A stretch of DNA of 64,000 nt from Nostoc sp. 'Peltigera membranacea cyanobiont' N6 (GTDB lineage Bacteria > Cyanobacteriota > Cyanobacteriia > Cyanobacteriales > Nostocaceae), in NCBI RefSeq assembly GCF_002949735.1, contig NZ_CP026681.1, positions 5,610,001-5,674,000 of the forward strand. Reading direction: 5' to 3'. The notes beneath the pieces were generated by a model, which searched no databases, was not told the origin of the DNA, and saw nothing but the letters and a program-made list of their open reading frames with translations. The translations under genes and the position numbers were made by a program. This document shows positions 36,767 to 45,251 of the stretch, in pieces. How positions within the stretch are numbered: the stretch's first letter is position 1; each line of letters opens with the position of its first letter.

Positions 36767-36801
36767 TGTCCAGTGGACGTGTCTAGCTTGTCCAGTGGAC
36801 A
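36767..36801. promoter_or_regulatory. Two palindromic sites TGTCCAGTGGAC, 22 bp apart
   Basis: GTCCAGTGGAC occurs at 36768-36778 and 36790-36800, each a perfect palindrome about one central base, spaced two helical turns apart. They lie next to the island-border repeat at 36830. They could be operator sites or recombinase arm sites. Confidence 0.5.
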
Positions 36802-36829
36802 GTTTAACACATCGTCTAGTGGTGTGCTG

Positions 36830-36848
36830 AGTGTCCAAACTAACCTGA
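36830..36848. repeat. Island-border direct repeat, left copy
   Basis: AGTGTCCAAACTAACCTGA recurs as AGTGTCCAAACTAACCCTGA at 45232-45251 in the same orientation, differing by one inserted C. The copies bracket the CHAT gene island. Confidence 0.75.
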
Positions 36849-36857
36849 ATCGGTGTT

Positions 36858-38303
36858 CTAGGATTTACTTCTTGTAAACCATTTGTATACTTTTAAGCTA
36901 ATAAAGTAACCAATAAGGATACTGAGCGTGATACTAACTATTGCGCCCAACCACAAACTAGGAATAGACGGTTGAGAATTAGCTTGATTGTTATTTTTAT
37001 CTATGTAAAGAGAAAAACTGTTAGTTACAGGTGTAGTAATAATTTGAGCAATTCCAATAGCTGCACCAACACCAGCAAAAATCTGTCCTAACTGCGCCTG
37101 TTTTTCATCTTGTATATTTTGGCGATTTTCTTCATCAATGCTAACTTGAGTCTGAACACTCTGCATTAACTTATCAAATAGTTGAATTCCTGGGCTTAAG
37201 AAAGCAATATTTGACTGCAATTGTTCTAAATAAAATTTAATATCTTTTTCAAACTCATAGAAAAATAGGGGTACATCTTGTCCAGTTATTTCTCTTATTT
37301 GAGCAATAGATTCTTTATAGTTTTTATAATTGACTTCTACCAATCTTTTCTGGTCTTCTAAAAAAGATAATTTCTTATAATATTCAAGTGATTCTTGAGG
37401 CAGCTTTTTGAGAGACTGACTGTCCCATTTGTGTTGAGCATATTCTTCTGTTAAACGCTCAATATATTCGTAATTTTTCGCAACTTTCTTTTTTAAAGCA
37501 ATACTTTGAGAAGAGAAAAAAAATATTTTATGATAGCTGAATAAAAGATATGTAAGAATTCTGTACACTTCATCAGCTTGCGTTTGAGTCATTTCGTCTT
37601 TATAGAGAAAAACACAAGTCAAATGGATAGAGTTAACTGTATATTCATTAAACTGCTCAACAATTACAGGTTGAACATAAATACAGAATGGACTACCTAA
37701 AAACTCATTTAATATAAGCTTATCAGGGTTAATTTTAGTACCATAGTAGTGACTAAAACAGTTGGCGGCTATAGGTAAAATTTCTTGCTTTGAATATTGG
37801 GATTCTGGAAGAATGCCTGCAAGAATTACAGTTTGTCCCAGTTCAATTGGTAAACTGGCAATACCTTCACCAAGGTTTGCAAAAACAGGTAAAGGCTGTT
37901 CTTGATGTATTGAAGGAATATAGCTTGTAAAACGCAGAAGGTAAGTATCATTCAAACGACGAGCAGCAAAACGGCTACGAATTATGCCTGTATCTAAATA
38001 TAATCTGTCATCATTTGGGTTAGTAGAAGACCGACACTCACTAGGAACATTTGCAAGGTCTAAAACCGTTCCAGAGGCTGTAAGGTCTTGTTCTATCGGA
38101 AGAAATTTGAGGAAACTAGAGAAATTTTTACCACTACTGCTGGTCAGGTGAGAAGCTAGTTTTTGCAGGTTATTAACGAAAAATCCTCTACGTTTCTCCA
38201 AAATTTCATGTCGTTCATTCATGCTGTTACGCAGCACATAATGATAAAGATGTAGCGTGGGTGACAGAAGTTTAGTAGTGGTACTAATTTGAGTTGGGGA
38301 CAT
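36858..38303 (-). CDS. Hypothetical protein with two C-terminal membrane helices, CHAT operon member
   Basis: 481 residues; I recognise no family. The first ~230 form a mixed alpha/beta domain (DRLYLDTGIIRSRFAARRLN, LGQTVILAGILPES, SPFCIYVQPVIVE). Residues about 240-400 are long charged helices with coiled-coil character. Membrane helices lie at about 405-427 (GQIFAGVGAAIGIAQIITT) and 450-473 (LWLGAIVSITLSILIGYFI), followed by a short basic tail. The likely topology is a large cytoplasmic domain anchored at the C-terminus. Its start overlaps the end of the 163-aa gene by 20 bp, in a run starting with the S1-CHAT protease gene, so it is a candidate effector or membrane partner of that protease. 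Confidence 0.75.
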   Translation of the reverse strand: MSPTQISTTTKLLSPTLHLYHYVLRNSMNERHEILEKRRGFFVNNLQKLASHLTSSSGKNFSSFLKFLPIEQDLTASGTVLDLANVPSECRSSTNPNDDRLYLDTGIIRSRFAARRLNDTYLLRFTSYIPSIHQEQPLPVFANLGEGIASLPIELGQTVILAGILPESQYSKQEILPIAANCFSHYYGTKINPDKLILNEFLGSPFCIYVQPVIVEQFNEYTVNSIHLTCVFLYKDEMTQTQADEVYRILTYLLFSYHKIFFFSSQSIALKKKVAKNYEYIERLTEEYAQHKWDSQSLKKLPQESLEYYKKLSFLEDQKRLVEVNYKNYKESIAQIREITGQDVPLFFYEFEKDIKFYLEQLQSNIAFLSPGIQLFDKLMQSVQTQVSIDEENRQNIQDEKQAQLGQIFAGVGAAIGIAQIITTPVTNSFSLYIDKNNNQANSQPSIPSLWLGAIVSITLSILIGYFISLKVYKWFTRSKS

Positions 38304-38775
38304 TTTGATTACCTTGATTTTTCTGATTTACCACCTTGGCGACATTTTGATTTATTTGATTCCTCTGTTGTAGTTCCTCATTAGCCCAACCTTGCAAAAA
38401 TTGGCAGATATCACGACCTTCGTTTGCAAGCATTCTTTTGATTTCAGTCGAGTCATCTACATTATCACCAGGATCTCCCGTCTTTTTTACGAGGTTGTCG
38501 ATACCATCCTGATCCAAACTATCGTAGACATCTCCCAAGGATTCTTCTATATACTCATTTCCAGGTTGCTGGCAAAATTCTGTGATGTGATTAGCCATTT
38601 TAGCTGGATCGAGTTTTTCTTCAAGTGGCAATTGTGCTAGATAGGTTGCAATAGTAAAACGAACTTGGTTACTTAATTTTTCTTCTAGTTTAACAGGAGG
38701 ATTTGTTAATATTTGTTTAAAAGCTTGACAAATCAAGATATCACTATCATTTACGAAGGTATCATTATCATTCAT
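38284..38775 (-). CDS. Hypothetical acidic protein (163 aa), middle gene of the CHAT operon
   Basis: Soluble, acidic and mostly helical: ILICQAFKQILTNPPVKLEE, FTIATYLAQLPLEEKLDPAK, YIEESLGDVYDSLDQDG, with an Asn/Gln-rich tail (NQINQNVAKVVNQKNQGNQN). I recognise no family. The start codon lies 3 bp after the stop of the CHAT protease gene, and its 3' end overlaps the start of the membrane protein gene by 20 bp, so the three are almost certainly co-transcribed and translationally coupled. It could be an adaptor, inhibitor or substrate of the protease. Confidence 0.72.
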   Translation of the reverse strand: MNDNDTFVNDSDILICQAFKQILTNPPVKLEEKLSNQVRFTIATYLAQLPLEEKLDPAKMANHITEFCQQPGNEYIEESLGDVYDSLDQDGIDNLVKKTGDPGDNVDDSTEIKRMLANEGRDICQFLQGWANEELQQRNQINQNVAKVVNQKNQGNQNVPNSN

Positions 38776-38778
38776 GTT

Positions 38779-41700
38779 TTAGCATCCTGTCAGTATAAAC
38801 GCTGCCCAGTAATAAGGGTTTTCAAAGGGGATACCCTCTAAACGCTTGAGTGCCCGTTTTAAGCGAAACTGCTCTTTAGGTTCTAGTTTACTTAAATCCC
38901 AGGTGTTTGCTCTTTCCTTTAAATCGTTAGCACTACAACAACGTAGCCAATTTTGCGCTTGTTGTAGGGCAACAGCCTTATTTTCAACCTCCTCTAACTG
39001 CTGATAAAATTTATCTAGGAGAAAGGCTGTGGCAATTGAGTTAACTTTCCATAGACTACTAACGACTGCCTTTGCTCCCGCAAGTAAAAAACCTGTGGGT
39101 AAGCCTAAATATTCATCTGTTGGCTGAAACGCATCCACAACTCCTGTGCAGCAAGCTGACAAAGTTACTAAGTCAGCTTCAGGCATATACATATCGGTGA
39201 AAATTGTATTTAGGGTCAAATTTTCGCCCTCATTGTTTGAGGAAAGCATCAAATAGGAGTCGAGAGGATTTTGGAAATTATATTCAGCGTGACCAGAAAA
39301 ATGAAAACAATGATGATGGGTAGCCAAAGACAAAATTTCTGCTTTAGATGCCCGTTTTCCAGAGAGTACCTGCCTCTGAACAAACCGTTGACGCAGGCTG
39401 ATGCTAGCAACCTCAGCTTTAGAAAAAATCAAATCCTTATCTTGAGTAGGATTTTCTATGCCAAGTAGTTGAGTGCTTTCACGTTGACGCTTATGACAAA
39501 TATTCCAAACCTGAATACTAGGAAAATATTGTACAGAAAATCTTTCAACAAGCCTCTGTTCATCGTTTACCCACAATGCATGTATGGGAAAAAGGTATAG
39601 ATAGTTATGAGGTACAATAATTAAATGCTTAATTTCATGAGGAATAAATTTCAGTAAATTTTTGAAATTAAGACTATCAGTAATTTTGTCAATTATATCT
39701 GTTAAATCTTGATTTATTTTCTCAATTGGCACATCTTTTTTAGAGATAGCCTCAGCAGTCAAGACAGACATCCAAAATTCGGCAGTCTCTGCAAGAGTGT
39801 TATTTTTGAGTTCCACGCAGAGTTCTTCGGTAATAATTGGTTGTTCTTTTCCAGGTAGTATTAGCATTGCTACCAAAATTTTTTCTGTAAAAAAGAACTC
39901 AATAATAGCAGTATTGGGTGGCAGTAGAGACTGAATTTCTGTAAAATGGATAGGATAGACTTTAGTCTTCGCTATAAATTCAGGTTCAAATACTGAAACT
40001 TGCCCATACAAATTTTCTAATGATTTTTTTGCTTCATTCCACTTCTCACAAAGCTTTAATATCTGTTGCTTATTTAGATTTTTACTAAGTCCGTATGTAT
40101 AGGAATATAAAGTAGTTTTTTCAAGAAGCTTTGCTTCATCTATTTGTTTCGATAACTCTATTGGAACTGTCTTTGGCAAAGACACATCCTGCTTTGCAAG
40201 TCTTTCAACTAGATATCGATTTCTCGAAATTTCAGTATATAAAAATGCGCTTTTCAAATCATCCGTATAAATAGAAACAGCGACAAGACGTTTATATATT
40301 TCTAAATATGATTTCATTAAAGAACGACGAGTGTTTATATCCCGCCCTTGTTGTATTCTGTCAAGACACGCAATTATACTGTGATAGTAAAATCGAGCTT
40401 TCTCTGGATTCTTAATAGAAAGATATTTGTCTGCTGTTTCTTTCTCTCTTGTAACTTTAAGAAATAATTGTAGGTCATATTGCTTAAGCTTATTACCCTG
40501 GACTTCTTGCGGTTTGACATACGACTTTAATATTTCCTCTTCAACAGCCGATGGTATTTCTTCTTCAACAGCAGGTGGTATTTCCTCAAAAACAGCCGAT
40601 GGTATTTCCTCAGCCGCAGCCACACCTTCTTCTGCTTCAGCTGATGGTGCAGCAGTAATACCTTGCTGTTTAGCTAACATTTGTTCCCGGTACTTAGCAG
40701 CCATTTCCTCTGCCTTGTCATATACCAGATCACGATTCTTAATCATGTCGCCTGGTTCGGGTTCAAGCTGTTTGGTAGATAGGGAAATACGACCCCTTTC
40801 TGCATCCAAGTCAATAATCATGACTTTGACTTCATCATTGACATTAAATACACTATGAGGTGTATCTATATGCTCGTGGGAAATTTCTGAGATGTGCAGT
40901 AGACCGCTAACACCACCAATATCAATAAAGGCACCGTAGGGTTTAATTCCACGCACATTACCAATTACTACCTCACCAACTTCTAAGCGGTTCATCTTCC
41001 GCTCAACTAGCGCACGACGGTGAGATAAGACGAGGCGGTTGCGCTCTTGGTCTACCTCTAGGAACTTCAACGGCAGTTCTTCACCTACCAACTCTTCTTT
41101 CGGTTTGCGAGTACTGATGTGGGAGCCGGGAATAAAGCCACGTAACCCCTCAATCCGCACCAAAGCTCCACCGCTATTAGTGGCAAACACAACAGAACGA
41201 ACAGTTGCATCTTCTGCTTGCAATTGCTGTACTCGTTCCCAAGCCCGCATATACTCAATACGGCGAATGGAAAGCGTTAATTGACCGTCTTCGTTTTCAT
41301 CTGTAAGGATGAAAAATTCCCGTGTTTCGTTGGATTGTAATACTTCTTCCGGGCTATCTACCTGGTTGATAGACATTTCTTGTATAGGTATATATGCTGC
41401 TGTTTTCGCACCTATGTCAATCAGAGCGCCGCGTGGCTCTATACTGAAAACTGTACCTGGTACTATATCACCTGGGCTAAAATGATAATCGTACTTGTCT
41501 AGTAGAGCAGCGAAATCGTAGAGAGTAAATCCAATTTCAGTAGCGGTTAGTTTTTTACTGATAATGGTTGGTTCTTGACTCATAAGAGACTGACGTAATT
41601 CTTCTATGCCCTCGTCTGGCTGTAGCAAGTAACGGATGCGCTTGCAAACCAAATTCCAGTCAAGCGGCTTGGTAATACAATCTGTAGCTCCTACCTCAAA

Positions 41701-42000
41701 AGCTAGATCTACAGACTCTGGGTCTTCTGGTTCCACAATCATTAGTACCGGAGCATGATAGTCACGCTGCAAAGCTTGCAATTTTCTACAGCAAGTAAAA
41801 CTATCCATCACCGATATCATATAACCTAACAAAACTATATTTGGATGCAGGCGATTATAAGCGACTAAACACTCTTCTCCGTTGGTTGCTTCTTCAACCC
41901 TGTATCCTTGTTCTTCTAATGTCTGGCGCAACTGTAGGCGCAAAGAGTTTTCTTCATCTACCACCAATGCTAGAGGAGAATATTGAAATGGTGTCCTCAT
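38779..42000 (-). CDS. Pseudo-receiver / ribosomal protein S1 / CHAT protease fusion
   Basis: 1073 residues in four parts. (1) Residues about 8-125 are a receiver domain: acidic pair D15-E16, conserved K111 in ITKPLDW, but G59 (NIVLLGYMI) replaces the phospho-acceptor Asp. (2) Residues about 148-447 read as a whole cyanobacterial Rps1: LTATEIGFTLYDFAALLDKY, then three S1 domains at about 177-247, 260-330 and 341-410 (PYGAFIDIGGVSGLLHISEI), ending YREQMLAKQQG and an acidic linker of EEIPSAVE units. (3) Residues about 500-750 are TPR-like helices. (4) The C-terminal CHAT peptidase has His904 (HFSGHAEYN) and Cys950 (VTLSACCTG). It is the first gene of a three-gene operon. One uninterrupted frame supports a true fusion. 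Confidence 0.92.
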   Translation of the reverse strand: MRTPFQYSPLALVVDEENSLRLQLRQTLEEQGYRVEEATNGEECLVAYNRLHPNIVLLGYMISVMDSFTCCRKLQALQRDYHAPVLMIVEPEDPESVDLAFEVGATDCITKPLDWNLVCKRIRYLLQPDEGIEELRQSLMSQEPTIISKKLTATEIGFTLYDFAALLDKYDYHFSPGDIVPGTVFSIEPRGALIDIGAKTAAYIPIQEMSINQVDSPEEVLQSNETREFFILTDENEDGQLTLSIRRIEYMRAWERVQQLQAEDATVRSVVFATNSGGALVRIEGLRGFIPGSHISTRKPKEELVGEELPLKFLEVDQERNRLVLSHRRALVERKMNRLEVGEVVIGNVRGIKPYGAFIDIGGVSGLLHISEISHEHIDTPHSVFNVNDEVKVMIIDLDAERGRISLSTKQLEPEPGDMIKNRDLVYDKAEEMAAKYREQMLAKQQGITAAPSAEAEEGVAAAEEIPSAVFEEIPPAVEEEIPSAVEEEILKSYVKPQEVQGNKLKQYDLQLFLKVTREKETADKYLSIKNPEKARFYYHSIIACLDRIQQGRDINTRRSLMKSYLEIYKRLVAVSIYTDDLKSAFLYTEISRNRYLVERLAKQDVSLPKTVPIELSKQIDEAKLLEKTTLYSYTYGLSKNLNKQQILKLCEKWNEAKKSLENLYGQVSVFEPEFIAKTKVYPIHFTEIQSLLPPNTAIIEFFFTEKILVAMLILPGKEQPIITEELCVELKNNTLAETAEFWMSVLTAEAISKKDVPIEKINQDLTDIIDKITDSLNFKNLLKFIPHEIKHLIIVPHNYLYLFPIHALWVNDEQRLVERFSVQYFPSIQVWNICHKRQRESTQLLGIENPTQDKDLIFSKAEVASISLRQRFVQRQVLSGKRASKAEILSLATHHHCFHFSGHAEYNFQNPLDSYLMLSSNNEGENLTLNTIFTDMYMPEADLVTLSACCTGVVDAFQPTDEYLGLPTGFLLAGAKAVVSSLWKVNSIATAFLLDKFYQQLEEVENKAVALQQAQNWLRCCSANDLKERANTWDLSKLEPKEQFRLKRALKRLEGIPFENPYYWAAFILTGC

Positions 42001-42310
42001 AGTTGTGATTGCCTCCTACACAAGACTTGTGCGAACAGGAATGAATTATTATGCTAACGAAAACAAGCGTCGCGGAAAGTTATTTGTTAAAAATTAGCTT
42101 TGATTGTGGTATTAGTTAGATTTTCTAAATATTATAGTTAAATCTTATACAAGATTGGTTTACTCATGACGACTTTTTTTTAGTTTAGTTAACATAATTT
42201 TAGATGTAGCAAAGGATTTAAGAACCAGATTAGGCAATTGAGTATGATTCGAGCATAAAATATCAGTATTATAAAAATGTCAAAGTAAAATTTGGCAAAG
42301 GTTAGCTGTC
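42001..42310. promoter_or_regulatory. Divergent promoter region between the S1-CHAT operon and the TPR gene
   Basis: 310 bp of AT-rich sequence with no ORF. It must hold the promoters for both directions. I could not assign boxes or operators reliably. Confidence 0.5.
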
Positions 42311-42799
42311 ATGAATAAACTCAACATTTATGAAACTTGGTTTGACCAAGGTATGGCACTCCAAGAATCAGATAAACATGCAGAAGCACTCGCTTGCTTC
42401 CAAAAAGCTATCGAAATGAAACCCGACTTTATACCAGCTTGGGTTTACCAGGGCATCTCGCTAGAACAATTGGAACGCTACGACGAAGCCTTAGCATCCT
42501 TTGACGAAGCAATTGAAATCAATCCGAACGTTACAGACCTTTGGTACAACAAGGGGGCAACTCTCTGCACATTGCAACACTATGAAGATGCAATGACTTG
42601 CTTCGATAAAGTTCTGGAAATAGATCCAAATAATGCGATCGCACAGACAGCCCGAAGCCTGACCCTATCAACTTTGGAAAGTTTTAAGCAAGCTCAGAAA
42701 TCAACTACTTTAGATGTGAAGGAACAGCCTGCATTAAGTCATGTACTAAATAATACTGAAGCTAGAACAACAAAAGTAGCGAAACTGTCTAAACTCTAA
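42311..42799 (+). CDS. TPR repeat protein
   Basis: 162 residues with three tetratricopeptide repeats at about 8-41, 42-75 and 76-109 (ALQESDKHAEALACFQKAIE, EQLERYDEALASFDEAIEIN, CTLQHYEDAMTCFDKVLEID), then a non-repeat tail. It is a protein-protein interaction module, soluble. It diverges from the S1-CHAT operon, and its stop codon overlaps by a few bases the stop of the second CHAT gene, which runs toward it. The position between two CHAT genes suggests, without proof, a role as adaptor for them. Confidence 0.88.
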   Translation: MNKLNIYETWFDQGMALQESDKHAEALACFQKAIEMKPDFIPAWVYQGISLEQLERYDEALASFDEAIEINPNVTDLWYNKGATLCTLQHYEDAMTCFDKVLEIDPNNAIAQTARSLTLSTLESFKQAQKSTTLDVKEQPALSHVLNNTEARTTKVAKLSKL

Positions 42800-45096
42800 C
42801 AACCTGTCAGTACAAACGCTGCCCAGTAATAAGGGTTCTCAAAGGGGATACCTTCTAAACGTTTGAGTGCCCGTTTCAATCGAAACTGTTCTTTAGGCTC
42901 TAGTTTACTTAAATCCCAAGTCACTGCTCGTTCTCTCAACTCATCAGCGCTACAAGCACGTAGCCAATTTTGTGATGTTTGCAGAGCAGCAGCTTTATTA
43001 TTCGTTCGATCTAACTGCCGATAAAACTCATCTAAGAGATACGCAGTAGCAATTGAGTTAACTTTCCAGAGGCTACTGACAACAGCCTTTGCACCAGCAA
43101 GTAAAAAGCCTGTGGGTAATCCTAAATACTCATCTGTTGGTTGAAATGCATCCACGACTCCTGTGCAGCAGGCAGAAAGAGTTACTAAATCAGCCTGGGG
43201 CATTTGCATATCAGTCAAGATGAAATTTAAAGTTAAATCTTCATCATTACTGTGAGCAGAAAGCATCAGGTAGGAGTCGAGAGGATTTTTAAAATTATAT
43301 TCAGCGTGACCGGAAAAATGAAAACAATGATGATGCTTTACGCTACGTAAAATTTCTGCTTTCGATGCTTGTCCTCCTGATAAAATCTGAGTTTGAAGGA
43401 ATTGTTGACGTTGGCTGATACTAACTACTTCTGCCTTGGAAAAAATTAAATCTTTATCTTGGGTAGGATTTTCTATACCTAACAATAACTCGCGTTGGCG
43501 TTGGCGCTTTTGGCATATTTTCCAGACTTGAATACTGGGACAATAGCTAACTGAAAAACGCTCGATTAAGCATTGATTTTCATTCAGCCAGAGGGCATGA
43601 ATTGGAACAAGGTGTAAATATTTATGAGGGATAATAATTAGATTATTTATATCAGGTGGAATATAACCTTGCAACTTACGAGGAAGGAGATAATCAGAAA
43701 ATATTTTGAGAAAAATGGGTAATTGCTCAAGATTTTCATCAATTTCTATATCTTTAGTTGATGTTGTTTTTGTAGTAATATTAGATGCCCAAATTCTGAC
43801 TATTTCTTCTAAACAATTATCTTTCAGTTCTATGCAAAGGTCTTCACAGATAAATGGTTGTTCTTCACCTGGCAAAATCAACATTATAACAAGGACTTTC
43901 TCTGTGAAGAAAAACTCAATAATAGCAGAATCGTGTTGCAATAGTGACTGAACTTCTGTGAATGAGATGGGGTAAACCTTAGTTTTAGCAATAAACTCTG
44001 GTTCACTTTCTGAAACTTCACTATATAAATTATCAAGATTTTTTTTAGCTTCTAACCATTTATCCTTTGTCTTATCTATTAATTGCTTATCTTGCTTATT
44101 ACTTAGTACATAAGTATAGTGAATTAAAGCCTTGTTTTCATTAATCTTAGCTTCTTTTATTTTTTCATATAACTTAAATGGAAGTGTTATGGGTAAAAGT
44201 GTATCTTGCTTGGATAGTCTCTCTACTAAGTAACGGTTTCTAGAAATTTCACTATATAAAAATGCACTATTAAAGTCTTGAGTATAAATACTTACAGCTA
44301 CAATACGCTGATATATTTCCAAATATGATTTCATTAAAGAGCGACGAGTATTTATGTCTAGTCCTTCTTGTAATATCTCTAAAACGTCAATTATTTGATA
44401 GTAATAAAATTTGGCTTTTTCGGGATGATTTATAGATAAATACTTATTGGCTGTTTCTTTTAATCTCGTCACTTTAGTAAATAACAGCAGTGCTTTTTCT
44501 CGCTGTATGTGAGCAATCGGTTTATAACTGTTTTGATTAATCGTGCTAAAAACATCTTCATAGGAGGCCCTGTTTTCGGGCTTGACTTTACCCAACATAA
44601 CAGCATCCTGCAATACCATGAAAGCATTAAAGTCTTCTAAATCGTATCTAGTTGTTAGCAACTGCCGCAGTTGATTTTCTGCTTTTATTGTCAAATAACC
44701 TGTGGATAGGGCTTGTTGAACAATTTGACTAATTTTGGGTGTTTTATTGGTTTCCTCCATAGACTCGATAAATTCATATCTATTATTCTTACTGATAGGG
44801 TCGATCCCTATTAAATCTGTATCAAACTCATAAATGCTGGGTTCTTCGAGCATCAGGCGATCGCACGGGATTTTATCTGATAAGATTGCATTTGCCATCA
44901 TCCCTGTATGAATCTCCACTTGACCTTTTCGCGGAGCTTCAAAAACTAAACGTTGTCCAGGGAAAACAACCCTTTCAAAATACCAGTTGGGAATATTGGA
45001 GATGCGAGCTACCTGTATTTTGCTCGTGGCATTAATGTAGCAGCAGAGAATTTTCCCCGATTGCTCAGGTGGTAAAGGATCTAATATTTCAGCCAT
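42796..45096 (-). CDS. DUF1830 / CHAT protease fusion
   Basis: 766 residues from the preferred ATG 45096 (the frame is open to a TTG at 45189 inside an inverted repeat). The first ~85 residues, MAEILDPLPPEQSGKILCC, ARISNIPNWYFERVVFPGQR and EIHTGMMANAILSDKIPCD, match DUF1830, a small cyanobacterial protein normally encoded alone. The remaining ~570 residues parallel the S1-CHAT protein closely, including INTRRSLMKSYLEIY, ENPTQDKDLIFSKAEV, the catalytic His (HFSGHAEYN) and Cys (VTLSACCTG) and the shared end RALKRLEGIPFENPYYWAAF. It has no operon partners of its own. It is likely a paralogue that received a different sensing or bait domain. Confidence 0.88.
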   Translation of the reverse strand: MAEILDPLPPEQSGKILCCYINATSKIQVARISNIPNWYFERVVFPGQRLVFEAPRKGQVEIHTGMMANAILSDKIPCDRLMLEEPSIYEFDTDLIGIDPISKNNRYEFIESMEETNKTPKISQIVQQALSTGYLTIKAENQLRQLLTTRYDLEDFNAFMVLQDAVMLGKVKPENRASYEDVFSTINQNSYKPIAHIQREKALLLFTKVTRLKETANKYLSINHPEKAKFYYYQIIDVLEILQEGLDINTRRSLMKSYLEIYQRIVAVSIYTQDFNSAFLYSEISRNRYLVERLSKQDTLLPITLPFKLYEKIKEAKINENKALIHYTYVLSNKQDKQLIDKTKDKWLEAKKNLDNLYSEVSESEPEFIAKTKVYPISFTEVQSLLQHDSAIIEFFFTEKVLVIMLILPGEEQPFICEDLCIELKDNCLEEIVRIWASNITTKTTSTKDIEIDENLEQLPIFLKIFSDYLLPRKLQGYIPPDINNLIIIPHKYLHLVPIHALWLNENQCLIERFSVSYCPSIQVWKICQKRQRQRELLLGIENPTQDKDLIFSKAEVVSISQRQQFLQTQILSGGQASKAEILRSVKHHHCFHFSGHAEYNFKNPLDSYLMLSAHSNDEDLTLNFILTDMQMPQADLVTLSACCTGVVDAFQPTDEYLGLPTGFLLAGAKAVVSSLWKVNSIATAYLLDEFYRQLDRTNNKAAALQTSQNWLRACSADELRERAVTWDLSKLEPKEQFRLKRALKRLEGIPFENPYYWAAFVLTGC

Positions 45097-45174
45097 AACT
45101 GTTAAGGGGCTTGACACCATAATACACTTGTACATCAGCCAAGCTAACTTTGCTGTTTCAAGAAAGGGGTCACT

Positions 45175-45222
45175 GTGGTCGGGTAGCAAGACTATATCGC
45201 TATAATCCTGCTACCCGACCAC
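45175..45222. repeat. 14-bp perfect inverted repeat at the 5' end of the second CHAT gene
   Basis: GTGGTCGGGTAGCA at 45175-45188 and TGCTACCCGACCAC at 45209-45222 with a 20-nt AT-rich loop containing TATAAT-like sequence. It covers the region just upstream of the DUF1830-CHAT start and next to the island-border repeat. It could be an operator, a hairpin or a recombination core. Confidence 0.7.
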
Positions 45223-45231
45223 GCTGATGCC

Positions 45232-45251
45232 AGTGTCCAAACTAACCCTGA
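45232..45251. repeat. Island-border direct repeat, right copy
   Basis: AGTGTCCAAACTAACCCTGA, matching 36830-36848 with one extra C. It abuts the stop codon of the tyrosine-recombinase remnant, a typical position for an attachment site. Confidence 0.75.

Noticed and set aside
40427..40858. Ser-rich plus-strand ORF inside the S1-CHAT gene
   Set aside because: Antisense shadow of the acidic EEIPSAVE linker and third S1 domain.
38779..42000. The S1-CHAT fusion as two genes joined by a sequencing error
   Set aside because: The frame is uninterrupted, the linker is coherent (acidic repeats as at the end of Rps1 proteins), and the paralogue at 42796 shows the same kind of N-terminal replacement. 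Misassembly cannot be fully excluded without reads.
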